From contig NZ_CP070351.1 of the NCBI RefSeq assembly GCF_016919385.1, positions 1,364,001 to 1,428,000 of the forward strand: 64,000 nucleotides of DNA, read 5' to 3'. A model generated the notes under the pieces. It did not search any database and was not told where the DNA came from. It saw only the letters and a list, made by a program, of their open reading frames with translations. Both the position numbers and the translations under genes were made by a program. Below, one piece after another: positions 18,212 to 27,123 of this stretch; position 1 is the first letter of the stretch; each line of letters begins with the position of its first letter. This DNA comes from Gordonia sp. PDNC005. Its GTDB lineage: Bacteria; Actinomycetota; Actinomycetes; Mycobacteriales; Mycobacteriaceae.

Positions 18212-21043
18212 GTGGCAGGCAAGGCCCGCGTTCACGAACTGGCCAAGGAACTCGGCGTTCCCAGCAAGACAGTGCTGGAGCGTCTGAAGGAGCAAGGCGA
18301 GTTCGTCAAATCCGCATCGTCGACAGTGGAAGCCCCCGTGGCTCGTCGACTGCGTGAATCCTTCTCCGGCGGTTCCGCCGGAGGCGACGCCCCCAAGGCG
18401 TCCCCCAAGCCCTCGGCTGCGAAGCCGAGTCCCGCGAAGCCGGGTGTCCCCGGTCCCAAGCCCGGTGCACCGAAGCCGGTGCCCGCGGCACCCGCAGCAG
18501 CAGCACCCGCACCGTCGGCTCCTTCGCCGCGTCCGGCGGCTCCCGGACCCCGTCCGGGCCCCGCGCCGACTCCGGCGGCACCGGCTCCGAAGCCCGAAAC
18601 TCCGCAGGCACCCGCCGCGGCTGCGCCGGCTCCGGCGGCCTCCGCTGCTCCGGGCCCGAAGCCGTCCGGACCTCGTCCGGGTCCGCGTCCCGGCCCGCGT
18701 GCACCGCGTGTCGGCAACAACCCGTTCTCGTCGGCGCCCGCTCCTGCGCCTCGTCCCCAGGGCGGACCTCGCCCGGGGCCGGGTCAGGCGGGTCCGCGTC
18801 CCGGCGGCGGCCGTCCCGGCGCCGCAGGCGGACGTCCCGCACCCGGTCAGGGCGGTCCCCGTCCCCCGGCCGGTGCAGGCGGTCCCCGTCCCAACCCCGG
18901 CAACATGCCTCCTCGCCCGTCTCCCGGTGCGATGCCGCAGCGTGCGGCCCGTCCTGACGCTCGGCCCGGTGGCCGTGGCGGTCCGGGCGGCCGTCCCGGC
19001 GGCGGTGGCGGCGGATACCGCGGCGGCCCAGGCGGCGGCGGTGCTCCCGGTGCCGGTGGCGCACCCGCGGGCGGTTTCCGCGGTCGTCCCGGCGGCGGTG
19101 GCGGTGGCAACCGTGGACGCGGCGGCGCAGCAGGCGCCTTCGGCCGTCCCGGTGGCGCTCCGCGTCGTGGACGCAAGTCGAAGCGTCAGAAGCGGCAAGA
19201 ATACGATTCGATGCGCGCTCCCGAGGTCGGCGGCGTCCGTCTGCCTCACGGCAACGGCGAGGTCATCCGCCTCGCTCGCGGCGCATCGCTGTCCGATTTC
19301 GCCGAGAAGATCAACGCCAACCCGGCGTCGCTGGTCCAGGCCCTGTTCAACCTCGGCGAGATGGTCACGGCGACCGAGTCGGTCAACGACGAGACGCTGG
19401 AGCTGCTCGGCGGCGAGATGAACTACACGGTTCAGGTCGTCAGCCCCGAGGACGAGGACCGCGAGCTTCTGCAGAAGTTCGACCTCACCTACGGCGAAGA
19501 CGAAGGCGACGAGGACGATCTCCAGCAGCGTCCCCCGGTGGTCACCGTCATGGGTCACGTCGACCACGGCAAGACCCGCCTGCTCGACACGATCCGCAAG
19601 GAGAATGTCGGCGGCGGCGAGGCCGGCGGCATCACCCAGCACATCGGCGCGTACCAGGTGAACACTCACCTGAACGACGAAGATCGCCTGATCACGTTCA
19701 TCGACACCCCGGGTCACGAGGCGTTCACCGCCATGCGTGCCCGTGGTGCGAAGGCCACCGACATCGCGATCCTCGTGGTCGCGGCCGACGACGGCGTCAT
19801 GCCGCAGACGGTGGAGGCGGTCAACCACGCGCAGGCGGCCGACGTGCCGATCGTCGTGGCGGTCAACAAGATCGACAAGGAAGGCGCCGACCCGGCCAAG
19901 ATCCGCGGTCAGCTGACCGAATACGGTCTGGTGCCCGAGGAGTACGGCGGCGAGACCATGTTCGTCGACATCTCGGCCAAGCAGGGCGAGAACATCGACG
20001 CGCTGCTCGAAGCCGTGCTGCTCACCGCGGACGCATCGCTCGACCTGCGTGCCAATCCGGACATGGACGCACAGGGTGTGGCCATCGAAGCCCATCTGGA
20101 CCGCGGTCGCGGCCCGGTGGCGACGGTGCTCATCCAGCGCGGAACGCTCCGCGTCGGCGACTCGATCGTCGCGGGCGACGCCTACGGTCGTGTCCGTCGC
20201 ATGGTCGACGAGCACGGCGACGACGTCGACGAGGCGTACCCGTCGCGTCCTGTCCAGGTCATCGGCTTCACGTCGGTGCCGGGTGCAGGCGACAACCTCC
20301 TGGTGGTCGACGAGGACCGCACGGCACGCCAGATCGCGGACCGTCGTAATGCACGCAAGCGCAACGCGCTCGCTGCACGCAGTCGCAAGCGCATCAGCCT
20401 CGAGGACCTGGATTCGGCCCTCAAGGAGACCAGCCAGCTGAACTTGATCCTGAAGGGCGACAACTCGGGCACCGTGGAGGCGCTCGAGGAGGCCCTGCTG
20501 GGCATCGAGATCGACGACGAGGTGTCGTTGCGTGTCATCGACCGCGGCGTCGGCGGCGTCACCGAGACCAACGTCAACCTGGCGGCGGCTTCGGATGCGA
20601 TCATCATCGGCTTCAACGTCCGTGCCGAAGGCAAGGCGACGGAGCTGGCGAACCGCGAAGGCGTGGAGATCCGCTACTACTCGGTCATCTACCGGGCGAT
20701 CGAGGAGATCGAAGCAGCGCTCAAGGGCATGCTCAAGCCGATCTACGAAGAGGTCGAGCTGGGACGCACGGAGATCCGCGCGATCTTCAAGTCGTCCAAG
20801 GTCGGCAACATCGCAGGCTGCATGGTCCAGTCGGGTGTGGTCCGTCGCAACGCCAAGGCACGTCTGCTGCGCGACAACGCCGTCATCGCCGAGACCGCGA
20901 CGATCTCGTCGCTGCGACGTGAGAAGGACGACGTCACCGAGGTCCGCGAAGGCTTCGAGTGCGGTCTGACGATCACCTACAGCGACATCAAGGTCGGCGA
21001 CATCATCGAGACCTACGAGATGGTGGAGAAGGCGCGAGACTGA
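18212..21043 (+). CDS. infB: translation initiation factor IF-2
   Basis: The 943-aa GTPase delivers fMet-tRNA to the 30S subunit. A short N-terminal IF2-N domain ([23 protein letters not shown]) comes first. A very long linker follows, Pro/Ala-rich at about 60-200 and Gly/Arg/Pro-rich at about 200-325. The second IF2-N domain and the G domain come next, with G1 GHVDHGKT, G3 DTPGHEAF and G4 NKID. Domains II-IV complete it. The GTG at 18212 is preferred for its GAGGAG site and its match to the family N-terminus. It shares one base with rbfA. Confidence 0.97.
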   Translation: MAGKARVHELAKELGVPSKTVLERLKEQGEFVKSASSTVEAPVARRLRESFSGGSAGGDAPKASPKPSAAKPSPAKPGVPGPKPGAPKPVPAAPAAAAPAPSAPSPRPAAPGPRPGPAPTPAAPAPKPETPQAPAAAAPAPAASAAPGPKPSGPRPGPRPGPRAPRVGNNPFSSAPAPAPRPQGGPRPGPGQAGPRPGGGRPGAAGGRPAPGQGGPRPPAGAGGPRPNPGNMPPRPSPGAMPQRAARPDARPGGRGGPGGRPGGGGGGYRGGPGGGGAPGAGGAPAGGFRGRPGGGGGGNRGRGGAAGAFGRPGGAPRRGRKSKRQKRQEYDSMRAPEVGGVRLPHGNGEVIRLARGASLSDFAEKINANPASLVQALFNLGEMVTATESVNDETLELLGGEMNYTVQVVSPEDEDRELLQKFDLTYGEDEGDEDDLQQRPPVVTVMGHVDHGKTRLLDTIRKENVGGGEAGGITQHIGAYQVNTHLNDEDRLITFIDTPGHEAFTAMRARGAKATDIAILVVAADDGVMPQTVEAVNHAQAADVPIVVAVNKIDKEGADPAKIRGQLTEYGLVPEEYGGETMFVDISAKQGENIDALLEAVLLTADASLDLRANPDMDAQGVAIEAHLDRGRGPVATVLIQRGTLRVGDSIVAGDAYGRVRRMVDEHGDDVDEAYPSRPVQVIGFTSVPGAGDNLLVVDEDRTARQIADRRNARKRNALAARSRKRISLEDLDSALKETSQLNLILKGDNSGTVEALEEALLGIEIDDEVSLRVIDRGVGGVTETNVNLAAASDAIIIGFNVRAEGKATELANREGVEIRYYSVIYRAIEEIEAALKGMLKPIYEEVELGRTEIRAIFKSSKVGNIAGCMVQSGVVRRNAKARLLRDNAVIAETATISSLRREKDDVTEVREGFECGLTITYSDIKVGDIIETYEMVEKARD

Positions 21044-21495
21044 TGGTCGATCATGCACGAGCCGCACGGCTCGCCAAGCGGATCACCACCATCGTGGCCT
21101 CCGCCATCGGCTCGGAGATCAAGGATCCCCGGCTGGCGAACGTGACGATCACGGATTGCCGCGTGACCGGAGATCTTCACGACGCCACGGTGTTCTACAC
21201 GGTGATGGGCGCGTCGGTCGACGCCGAGCCCGACATCGCCGAGGCACAGGCCGGTCTGGCCGCCGCCACCGGTTCCCTGCGCTCCAAAGTGGGTGCGGGG
21301 ACCGGTGTGCGGTTCACGCCGACACTCCGGTTCGAGCTCGACACGGTGCCGGATGCGACGCGAGCGATGGACGAACTGCTCGCTCGCGCCCGTGCTCAGG
21401 ACGAGCTGGTCGCTCGGGCCGCACAGGACGCGAAGCCTGCGGGGGAGACCGATCCCTATAAGCACGACGACGAGTCGTCGCCTGGGGAGTCGTGA
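21043..21495 (+). CDS. rbfA: 30S ribosome-binding factor
   Basis: The 150-aa KH-type protein is needed for late 16S 5'-end maturation and cold adaptation. It has [48 protein letters not shown] and [18 protein letters not shown], the RbfA hallmarks, plus a short charged tail. The ATG overlaps the infB stop (TGATG). The in-frame upstream extension lies inside infB and is rejected. Confidence 0.95.
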   Translation: MVDHARAARLAKRITTIVASAIGSEIKDPRLANVTITDCRVTGDLHDATVFYTVMGASVDAEPDIAEAQAGLAAATGSLRSKVGAGTGVRFTPTLRFELDTVPDATRAMDELLARARAQDELVARAAQDAKPAGETDPYKHDDESSPGES

Positions 21496-22448
21496 ACCGG
21501 GCGTCTGCCTCAGCGGTCGCGTCCGCTTTGCGGGACGCGGGTTCGGTCGTGATCATCAGTCACGTCCGACCCGATCCCGACACCATCGGTAGTGCACTCG
21601 GACTCGGACTGGGACTCGCATCGCTCGGCATCACCGTGCGGTGCGGGTTCTCCGGTCCCGAGCCGCTGCCGAGCACACTTGTGGAGCTGCCAGGCGGCGA
21701 ACTGCTTCAGCCATTGACAACCCCGTCTGCCGGGGAGGTGGCCGTGGCCGTTGATGCCGCGACGCCGAGTCGGCTCGGGGAGTACGAGGCCGTGTTCTCC
21801 GCGGCCGACACCACCGTCTGCATCGATCACCACGTGTCCAACCCCGGGTTCGGCGATCTGGACTTCATCGACGCCGAATCGGACTGCACCGCGGTGCTGG
21901 TCCTTCAGGTGCTCGACGAACTCGGCGTCGAGCTGAGCGCCGACATAGCGACGTGCTTGTACGCAGGCCTGGTCACAGACACCGGGTCGTTCAAGTGGGC
22001 GCGTCCCGCGTCGTTCGAAGTGGCTGCGCGACTGCTGAACGCGGGCGTCGACGGCGGCAAGTGGAGCCGAGTCCTACTCGACTCGCATCCGTACGCCTGG
22101 CTGCAGATGGTCTCCCAGGTGCTCGGGACGTCTGTGCTCGACGAGACGGCCTGTGACGGACGTGGGCTCGTCTACGGCTGCGTGAACGCCGATGCGATGG
22201 CGGACATGAGCTGGGACGAGTCGGAGAGTGTCATCGACATCGTCCGCACCGCCCGCGAAGCCGAGGTCGCAGCCGTGTTCAAAGAGGCGACGGAGGGATC
22301 GTGGACGGTGTCGCTGCGGAGCAAGGGCGCCGTCGACCTGGTCCCGATCGCGCGGGCGCTCGGCGGCGGTGGACACACTCGTGCTTCCGGCTACTCCGAC
22401 TCCGGGACGGCCGACGAGGTCGTCGCCCGGCTGCGCGCACTTTTGTAG
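21492..22448 (+). CDS. nrnA: bifunctional oligoribonuclease/PAP phosphatase (DHH-DHHA1)
   Basis: The 318-aa DHH phosphoesterase degrades nanoRNA and hydrolyses 3'-phosphoadenosine-5'-phosphate in related actinobacteria; c-di-nucleotide products are also reported substrates for the mycobacterial homologue. Metal motifs are [31 protein letters not shown] (DHH) and VTDTGSFKW. The C-terminal DHHA1 substrate-binding motif is [10 protein letters not shown]. It starts at a GTG overlapping the rbfA stop by 4 bases, so it is coupled to the operon. Confidence 0.93.
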   Translation: MNRASASAVASALRDAGSVVIISHVRPDPDTIGSALGLGLGLASLGITVRCGFSGPEPLPSTLVELPGGELLQPLTTPSAGEVAVAVDAATPSRLGEYEAVFSAADTTVCIDHHVSNPGFGDLDFIDAESDCTAVLVLQVLDELGVELSADIATCLYAGLVTDTGSFKWARPASFEVAARLLNAGVDGGKWSRVLLDSHPYAWLQMVSQVLGTSVLDETACDGRGLVYGCVNADAMADMSWDESESVIDIVRTAREAEVAAVFKEATEGSWTVSLRSKGAVDLVPIARALGGGGHTRASGYSDSGTADEVVARLRALL

Positions 22449-22454
22449 TCGTTC

Positions 22455-23729
22455 ATGCTCAAACTCGCCGCGTCGGCACTGGTCGTCCTCGTGGCGCCGC
22501 CGCTCTACCTCATGCTCGACCTCGCCGTCGTCGGGCGGCTCGGCGCTCACGAGTTGGCGTCGCTCGCGGTGTCGACGCTGGTCCTCGGGGTGATCTCCAC
22601 CCAGTTGACGTTCCTGTCGTACGGGACCACCGCTCGGTCGGCACGCGCGTTCGGCGCGGGTGACCGAGACCGGGCCGTCGACGAGGGGGTGCAGGCCACC
22701 TGGATAGCGCTCGGCGTCGGCGCTCTGATCGTCGGCACCGCCTGGGTCGCCGCACCATGGGTCACGGGTGTCCTGGTGCCCGACGACGTCGTGGCGTCCG
22801 ATGCCGCTCGGTGGCTTCGCATCGCAGTGTTCGGAGTCCCGTTGATCCTGGTGTCGATGGCCGGCAACGGGTGGATGCGCGGCGTGCAAGACACCCGGCG
22901 ACCAGTGGTCTATGTGGTGGCCGGGCTGTCTGTCGGCGCCGTGCTCTGCGTGGGACTCGTCCACGGACTGTTCGGCCTTCCACGGCTCGGATTGGAGGGC
23001 AGCGCTGTCGCCAACCTCGTCGGTGAGTCGATCACCGGCGCGCTCTTCGCGTGGCGACTGATCCGTGAGGCGTCGGGTCGGTTGGCGCCGGTAGCCGACG
23101 TGATCCGCGCCCAACTCACGATGGGCCGCGATCTGATCCTTCGCAGCCTCTCGTTCCAGGTCTGTTTCGTGTCGGCGGCCGCGGTCGCCGCACGGTTCGG
23201 TGTTGCGCAAGTGGCCGCCCACCAGGTGGTGTTGCAGATGTGGGAGTTCACAGCGCTGCTGTTGGACTCGCTCGCCATCGCCGCCCAGCAACTGGTCGGC
23301 GCAGCGCTCGGAGCGAAGCTGTTCGACGACGCGCGTAAGACGTCGACCCACGTCACGAAGGTGTCTGCCGCCGTGTCGGTTGCAGTGGCCGCTGGTCTGG
23401 CTCTCGGGGCCGGACTTCTCCCGCGGATCTTCACGTCGGATCAGGGGGTTCTCGACGCAATCGCCACACCGTGGTGGTTCTTCGTGGTGATGCTGCCCAT
23501 CGCGGGTGTGGTCTTCGCGCTCGACGGTGTGCTTCTCGGCAGCGGCGACGCCGCGTTCCTCCGCACGGCGACCCTCGCCGGTGCGCTCGGCGCATTCCTG
23601 CCGATGATCTGGCTGTCCCTTGTATTCGACTGGGGTCTGGCCGGCATCTGGTCCGGTCTGCTGCTGTTCATGATCACCCGGCTCGCCGCCGTCGTCTGGC
23701 GGGTCCGCTCAGGCGCCTGGGTGCGATGA
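22455..23729 (+). CDS. MATE-family efflux transporter (DinF type)
   Basis: The 424-aa protein has about twelve hydrophobic segments arranged in two halves. MATE features include LDLAVVGRLGAHELASLAV near the N-terminus, QLTFLSYGTTARSARAFGAG, and the corresponding second-half helix VAQVAAHQVVLQMWEF. Members export cationic drugs or metabolites using H+ or Na+. It begins 7 bases after nrnA and closes the operon. The mycobacterial equivalent occupies the same place. Confidence 0.88.
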   Translation: MLKLAASALVVLVAPPLYLMLDLAVVGRLGAHELASLAVSTLVLGVISTQLTFLSYGTTARSARAFGAGDRDRAVDEGVQATWIALGVGALIVGTAWVAAPWVTGVLVPDDVVASDAARWLRIAVFGVPLILVSMAGNGWMRGVQDTRRPVVYVVAGLSVGAVLCVGLVHGLFGLPRLGLEGSAVANLVGESITGALFAWRLIREASGRLAPVADVIRAQLTMGRDLILRSLSFQVCFVSAAAVAARFGVAQVAAHQVVLQMWEFTALLLDSLAIAAQQLVGAALGAKLFDDARKTSTHVTKVSAAVSVAVAAGLALGAGLLPRIFTSDQGVLDAIATPWWFFVVMLPIAGVVFALDGVLLGSGDAAFLRTATLAGALGAFLPMIWLSLVFDWGLAGIWSGLLLFMITRLAAVVWRVRSGAWVR

Positions 23730-23769
23730 TCTCGCGATGCGGGGACTTGGTTCAAGCAGATGCGCGTTC

Positions 23770-23833
23770 AACCATTACCGCTCAGCCTGAGTAGGCGCCG
23801 TGTGCGCCGTGTTGCTTCTGAGCGGTAATGGTT
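23770..23833. repeat. 16-bp inverted repeat, copies of a dispersed ACCATTACCGCTCAG motif
   Basis: AACCATTACCGCTCAG (23770-23785) and its exact reverse complement (23818-23833) enclose 32 bases. A third near-copy is at 41591-41611. This could be a terminator for the MATE operon or a miniature repeat element. The right arm overlaps the 3' end of the decayed gene. Confidence 0.7.
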
Positions 23834-24117
23834 AGACGACATAGGCAGTCGGCCAGCCAGATCAGAAATGGGTCCGTCGGGTCGTCGTCGTCCGCTTCAG
23901 CGGCGTAGACCTCTTCCGGCGGTAGCGCGTGTCTCCGGCCAACACGGTTCGTCGTACCCGATCGCAAGGAATCGGAGGAAGTCGACGGCGACTTCGCTCT
24001 GTGACTCGATGCCGACCGTTGTCGGCGCGCCAGTCGAACATTGTGAGGATCGGTTGTGGCGTGACGGTTCCGGCGGGGAGCTGTGCGACGAGACGGTCGG
24101 TGAACGGAGTCATGGAC
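23782..24117 (-). pseudogene. frameshifted remnant of a SMI1/SUKH-like protein (tentative)
   Basis: Three consecutive minus-strand frames carry protein-like fragments. The first is MTPFTDRLVAQLPAGTVTPQ... from the ATG at 24117. After a shift near 24010-24020 comes VAVDFLRFLAIGYDEPCWPE. After a second shift near 23915-23940 comes LPPEEVYAAEADDDDPTDP..WLADCL, ending at 23782. The order and short length suggest frameshifts plus an internal deletion. The FLRFLAIGYDE.CWPE piece resembles, from memory, actinobacterial SMI1/KNR4-type proteins used in toxin immunity. The family call is weak; the broken state is better supported. Confidence 0.45.
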
Positions 24118-24160
24118 AGGACGTATCGCTGGATCGCGCGCGTAACGCGGTGTACCGTGG

Positions 24161-24185
24161 TGAACATGTTCAGTGAACATGTTCA
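24161..24185. promoter_or_regulatory. tandem 12-bp palindromes over the tetR start (probable autoregulatory operator)
   Basis: TGAACATGTTCA occurs twice, at 24161-24172 and 24174-24185, each a perfect palindrome, offset by 13 bases. The first includes the ATG. A TACCGT -10 at 24153-24158 lies 7 bases upstream of the ATG, so a bound repressor would cover the transcription start. Confidence 0.7.
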
Positions 24186-24774
24186 ATCCACAAGGGCGGA
24201 TCAGAAGTCCGCAACCCGAGCGCGGGTCGTCGCCTCCGCCCAGAAGCTGTTCGTCGAGCAGGGATTCGGTGGCACGACAATTCGCCGGATCGCCTCAGAC
24301 GCGGGGGTCAGCGTGGGAACCGTGATGGGCGTCGGCGACAAGGACTCCCTGCTGCTCTCCGCGTTCGACGGATGGATCGGGGCCGTGCACGAAGCCAGAG
24401 GAGCGGTGTCGCCTGGCGGCGATCCGGTCACTCGGATCGGCGACGTCGTGCAACCGTTCCTCGACATCTTCGACGCCGACCTCCACCTGGCACGAGAATA
24501 CGGAGCTGTTCTCGCGCGGGGGTCGCAGTCGACCGAGGTGTTCGGCGCTCTCGCCGTCGCGCTGCAGAACGACTTCGAGGCGGTGTTCGCCGATGCAGGT
24601 CTCGGACCGGATGCGGCACCGGCCGCGCGGGCGGTCTACCTTGCCTACCTGGGCCTGGTGATGACGTCCGCCGTCGTCGACAGTGATGCAGTCGCCATCC
24701 GTGCCGACCTCGAAGCCGTTGCCGCCGTGCTCATCCGCTCGACCGTCGCAGATACGCAACCCGAGGAGTCATGA
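24166..24774 (+). CDS. TetR-family transcriptional regulator
   Basis: The 202-aa regulator has an N-terminal HTH (RARVVASAQKLFVEQGFGGTTIRRIASDAGVSVGTVMGVGDKDSLL) and a variable ligand-binding helical domain. ATG 24166 is chosen because a -10 is 7 bases upstream and the HTH starts about 15 residues in; longer frames read through the decayed gene. It is coupled to the DoxX-like gene (4-base overlap), which it probably controls together with itself through the tandem palindromes. The ligand is unknown. Confidence 0.88.
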   Translation: MFSEHVQSTRADQKSATRARVVASAQKLFVEQGFGGTTIRRIASDAGVSVGTVMGVGDKDSLLLSAFDGWIGAVHEARGAVSPGGDPVTRIGDVVQPFLDIFDADLHLAREYGAVLARGSQSTEVFGALAVALQNDFEAVFADAGLGPDAAPAARAVYLAYLGLVMTSAVVDSDAVAIRADLEAVAAVLIRSTVADTQPEES

Positions 24775-25133
24775 TGTTCTCAACACCCGATCCGGTCTGG
24801 CCCGTCCTGTTGCTCGCCGTTGTCATCGGCGGGGACGCGCTCATGTCGATCCGGCCGCCGGCTTTCATCCGTGACTGCTACGCGGGTGTCGGCTTCCCGC
24901 TCGAATGGGGATGGGCTCTTGTGTACATCAAGGTGCTCGCCACCGCGGGCCTGATCGTCGGAGTCTGGCACGACGGAGTCGGAGTGGCGGCGACCGCGGG
25001 CGTTGTCGCGTACTTCGTCGCCGCGTCCATCGCACACATCCGAGCGGGCTTCGTCGGTGTCACCTTCTGGGTCAACTGCTTGGGAATGCTGGCGCTGTCT
25101 CTCGCGGTCCTGGGCTGGTCGTTCGTCTGGTGA
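24771..25133 (+). CDS. DoxX-like small membrane protein
   Basis: The 120-aa protein has four hydrophobic helices (about 8-24, 42-62, 67-87, 95-118) and resembles the DoxX-like family, a loose group often near TetR regulators and oxidoreductases. It starts at ATGATG across the tetR stop. Its last 62 bases overlap the convergent gene at 25072-25659. The role is unknown; derepression through the TetR ligand is likely. Confidence 0.7.
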   Translation: MMFSTPDPVWPVLLLAVVIGGDALMSIRPPAFIRDCYAGVGFPLEWGWALVYIKVLATAGLIVGVWHDGVGVAATAGVVAYFVAASIAHIRAGFVGVTFWVNCLGMLALSLAVLGWSFVW

Positions 25134-25659
25134 TCCGTTCCCGGACCGCTTCCTCGAGCCACAATGCGCCATTGGCGGCGGCAGCCGTCAGCCAAGCGAT
25201 TAGCACCGCGCCAGACACGCTTTCGGTGAGCTGACCTGACGATGGGGCGGATGTCATGAAATGAACTACCAGCAGCGCGTATCCGAGAATCACCACGATC
25301 GCCGCCGTCACGAGCCCGAATACTCCGATCCCGACCCGTCGTGCGGCAGACCATGCAACGACGTACGCGAACGGCCAGCCGATCAGAAACAGCGTCCCGT
25401 CGTTGACGACCTGGAGGAGTACGACTGGAACCGCGGTGGCTGCGATCGCAGTAGTTGCTGCGAGAGTGGCTCGGCGGGGCCGAGCGATCGTGTAGAGCAC
25501 TGCGCCGTAAAGCATCGCATTGACCAGTAGGCCCGCGACGGTGACAGCGCTGGGAATCTCGCCGAAGGACGTGAGCAGCACGACAGAGGCGGCGGTCGAC
25601 ACTAAAAGGGCGGCACCGGCGATCGCAGTGCGCAGCCGAGAGTTCGTCGGCCGCGTCAC
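25072..25659 (-). CDS. six-helix membrane protein, family not recognised
   Basis: The 195-aa protein has six hydrophobic segments (about 11-33, 38-60, 67-84, 90-107, 110-136, 147-167) and a basic, Pro-containing C-terminal tail. Its GTG start overlaps the stop of the upstream GNAT gene (GTGA, 25656-25659), so the two form an operon. The 3' end overlaps the DoxX-like gene antiparallel by 62 bases, covering mainly the soluble tail. Confidence 0.65.
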   Translation of the reverse strand: MTRPTNSRLRTAIAGAALLVSTAASVVLLTSFGEIPSAVTVAGLLVNAMLYGAVLYTIARPRRATLAATTAIAATAVPVVLLQVVNDGTLFLIGWPFAYVVAWSAARRVGIGVFGLVTAAIVVILGYALLVVHFMTSAPSSGQLTESVSGAVLIAWLTAAAANGALWLEEAVRERITRRTTSPGPRETAPAFPSS

Positions 25660-25985
25660 GCCAGGATCATGTGCTGATACTGCGGGAATCTATCCACGAA
25701 CTTCTGCACGTACGTGCACACCGGAACCACCTGGCGGCCTTCGGCCTCGAGAGCGTCGAGCAGTTGGACGGTGAGTAGGCGAGCGAAGCCTGCGCGTCCG
25801 AACTTCTCGGTCACCACGGTGTGGAGGATGACGATGTCACCACCTGCGGTCGGTTCGTAGCCCACCAATCCGATCAACTCGTCGCCCGACCACATCTCGT
25901 AGCGGTCCCGGTCCGGGTTGTGGCGAAGAACAGGGGACGGATCGAGTTCCACTGTCGGCGGTGGAACCGGGGTGGGATGCGTCAT
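25656..25985 (-). CDS. small GNAT-like N-acetyltransferase (YjdJ type)
   Basis: This 109-aa protein belongs to the short GNAT group. It has YEMWSGDELIGLVGYE, IVILHTVVTEKFGRAGFARLLTVQLLDALEAEGRQVVPVCTYVQKF, with the acetyl-CoA loop shortened to KFGRAGFA. Short members acetylate unknown small targets. The ATG at 25985 is chosen over a long upstream frame that has no protein character. It is divergent from pptH and coupled to the membrane protein gene downstream. Confidence 0.78.
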   Translation of the reverse strand: MTHPTPVPPPTVELDPSPVLRHNPDRDRYEMWSGDELIGLVGYEPTAGGDIVILHTVVTEKFGRAGFARLLTVQLLDALEAEGRQVVPVCTYVQKFVDRFPQYQHMILA

Positions 25986-26150
25986 GGCTCCACGGTAGCC
26001 CTCTCTTCGCGGCGCGCGTCTGATCCCGAAATGAACGAGGCCCTCGCCGACATCCGCGGCACGCATGCATGCCTCGTCTGTCGTCGAATGCCTCGGATGG
26101 TGGCGCGCGGCGGTGATCAGCAGTGAACCGACGCGTGCGACGATGAACGC

Positions 26151-27104
26151 ATGGCGACTCTCTGGGCGATCAGCGATCTGCACGTCTCGCACCGCGGCAA
26201 CGAGCAGATCCTGGAGCAGATCCGGCCCACGGACCCGGGGGACTGGCTGATCGTCGCGGGCGATGTCGCCGAGCGCACCGACGACATCGTCGACACGCTG
26301 CGGCGCCTCGCGGCGCGTTTCGCCAAAGTCGTGTGGGTCCCCGGAAACCACGAGCTCTACACGACGGCGAAGGATCCGCTGCAGATCTTCGGCGTCGCCC
26401 GGTACGACTACCTGGTGCAGGCGTGCCGCGACCTCGGGGTGGTCACGCCGGAAGACATCTACCCACTGTTCGACGCGGGGGACGGCTCGGATCCAGTGCG
26501 GGTCGTCCCGATGTTCCTGCTGTACGACTACACGTTCCGCCCGGAGGGCACCTCGACCACCCTGCAGGCGCTGGCCGTCGCCCGGGAGCGGAATGTCGTC
26601 GCGACGGACGAGTTCCTCTTGTCGCCGGAACCGTTCGGAACGCGCGACGCGTGGGGACGAGCCCGGATCGACGCCACCCGGACACGGTTGGAGGCGATCG
26701 ATCCGAGCGAGAAGACCGTGCTGATCAACCATTGGCCGCTCCGACGAGAACCGTGCGACGCATTGATGTACCCGGAGTTCGCGTTGTGGTGCGGCAGTGA
26801 GCTGACCGCCGACTGGCACACCAGGTTCAACGCCGTGTGCAGCGTCTACGGTCACCTGCACATCCCACGGACAACCTGGTACGACAGTGTCCGGTTCGAG
26901 GAGGTGTCGGTAGGCTACCCGCGCGAATGGAAGCGGCGCGGTCTTCCGCGCCCGTTGCTGCGCCCCATCGTGCCGGACGGCGGCATCACACCTGACACGC
27001 TGCCCGAGCACGGTGCGCGGTTCGACCTGCCGCCGGACTACGAGGAGAAGGCGGCCGAGTTCCGCAAGCGCATCGAGGAGCGGCGCGCCAAGCGCGACAA
27101 ATGA
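26151..27104 (+). CDS. pptH: metallophosphoesterase, 4'-phosphopantetheinyl hydrolase-like (PptH, Rv2795c-like)
   Basis: The 317-aa calcineurin-type phosphoesterase has metal motifs ISDLHVSHRGN (7-17), VAGDVAE, PGNHELY, INHWPL and YGHLH. The M. tuberculosis homologue beside pptT removes 4'-phosphopantetheine from acyl carrier proteins, opposing PptT. The same adjacency and strong resemblance support that role, though activity is inferred. The stop is 19 bases before pptT, so the opposing enzymes are co-expressed. Confidence 0.85.
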   Translation: MATLWAISDLHVSHRGNEQILEQIRPTDPGDWLIVAGDVAERTDDIVDTLRRLAARFAKVVWVPGNHELYTTAKDPLQIFGVARYDYLVQACRDLGVVTPEDIYPLFDAGDGSDPVRVVPMFLLYDYTFRPEGTSTTLQALAVARERNVVATDEFLLSPEPFGTRDAWGRARIDATRTRLEAIDPSEKTVLINHWPLRREPCDALMYPEFALWCGSELTADWHTRFNAVCSVYGHLHIPRTTWYDSVRFEEVSVGYPREWKRRGLPRPLLRPIVPDGGITPDTLPEHGARFDLPPDYEEKAAEFRKRIEERRAKRDK

Positions 27105-27123
27105 GCATGGCAAAATCGAACAC

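Larger units (their letters stand above)
23730..24152. other. intergenic/accessory stretch without an intact gene
   Basis: The space between the MATE gene and the TetR promoter holds a 16-bp inverted repeat (23770-23833) and a decayed minus-strand gene (23782-24117). No other intact coding sequence was found. Confidence 0.7.

Noticed and set aside
18350..19190. The Pro/Ala/Gly/Arg-rich stretch as a separate gene or insertion
   Set aside because: It is in frame between the two IF2-N domains of IF-2, where actinobacteria carry long linkers.
18071..21067. 998-codon minus-strand frame opposite infB
   Set aside because: Composition mirrors the GC-rich IF-2 codons (Gly/Arg/Ala runs); no domain can be recognised and infB is certain.
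23929..24165. Upstream extension of the TetR gene (79 codons)
   Set aside because: Arg/Ser-rich, passes through the decayed minus-strand gene and the promoter; the HTH begins normally from ATG 24166.
26030..26126. Small plus-strand frame with a CLVC motif in the GNAT/pptH divergent gap
   Set aside because: Only 31 residues, no ribosome site or -10 in place, and no other support.
23730..26150. Genomic island or mobile element around the TetR-DoxX genes
   Set aside because: There is a decayed gene and short repeats, but no integrase, transposase, attachment-site duplication or tRNA was found.
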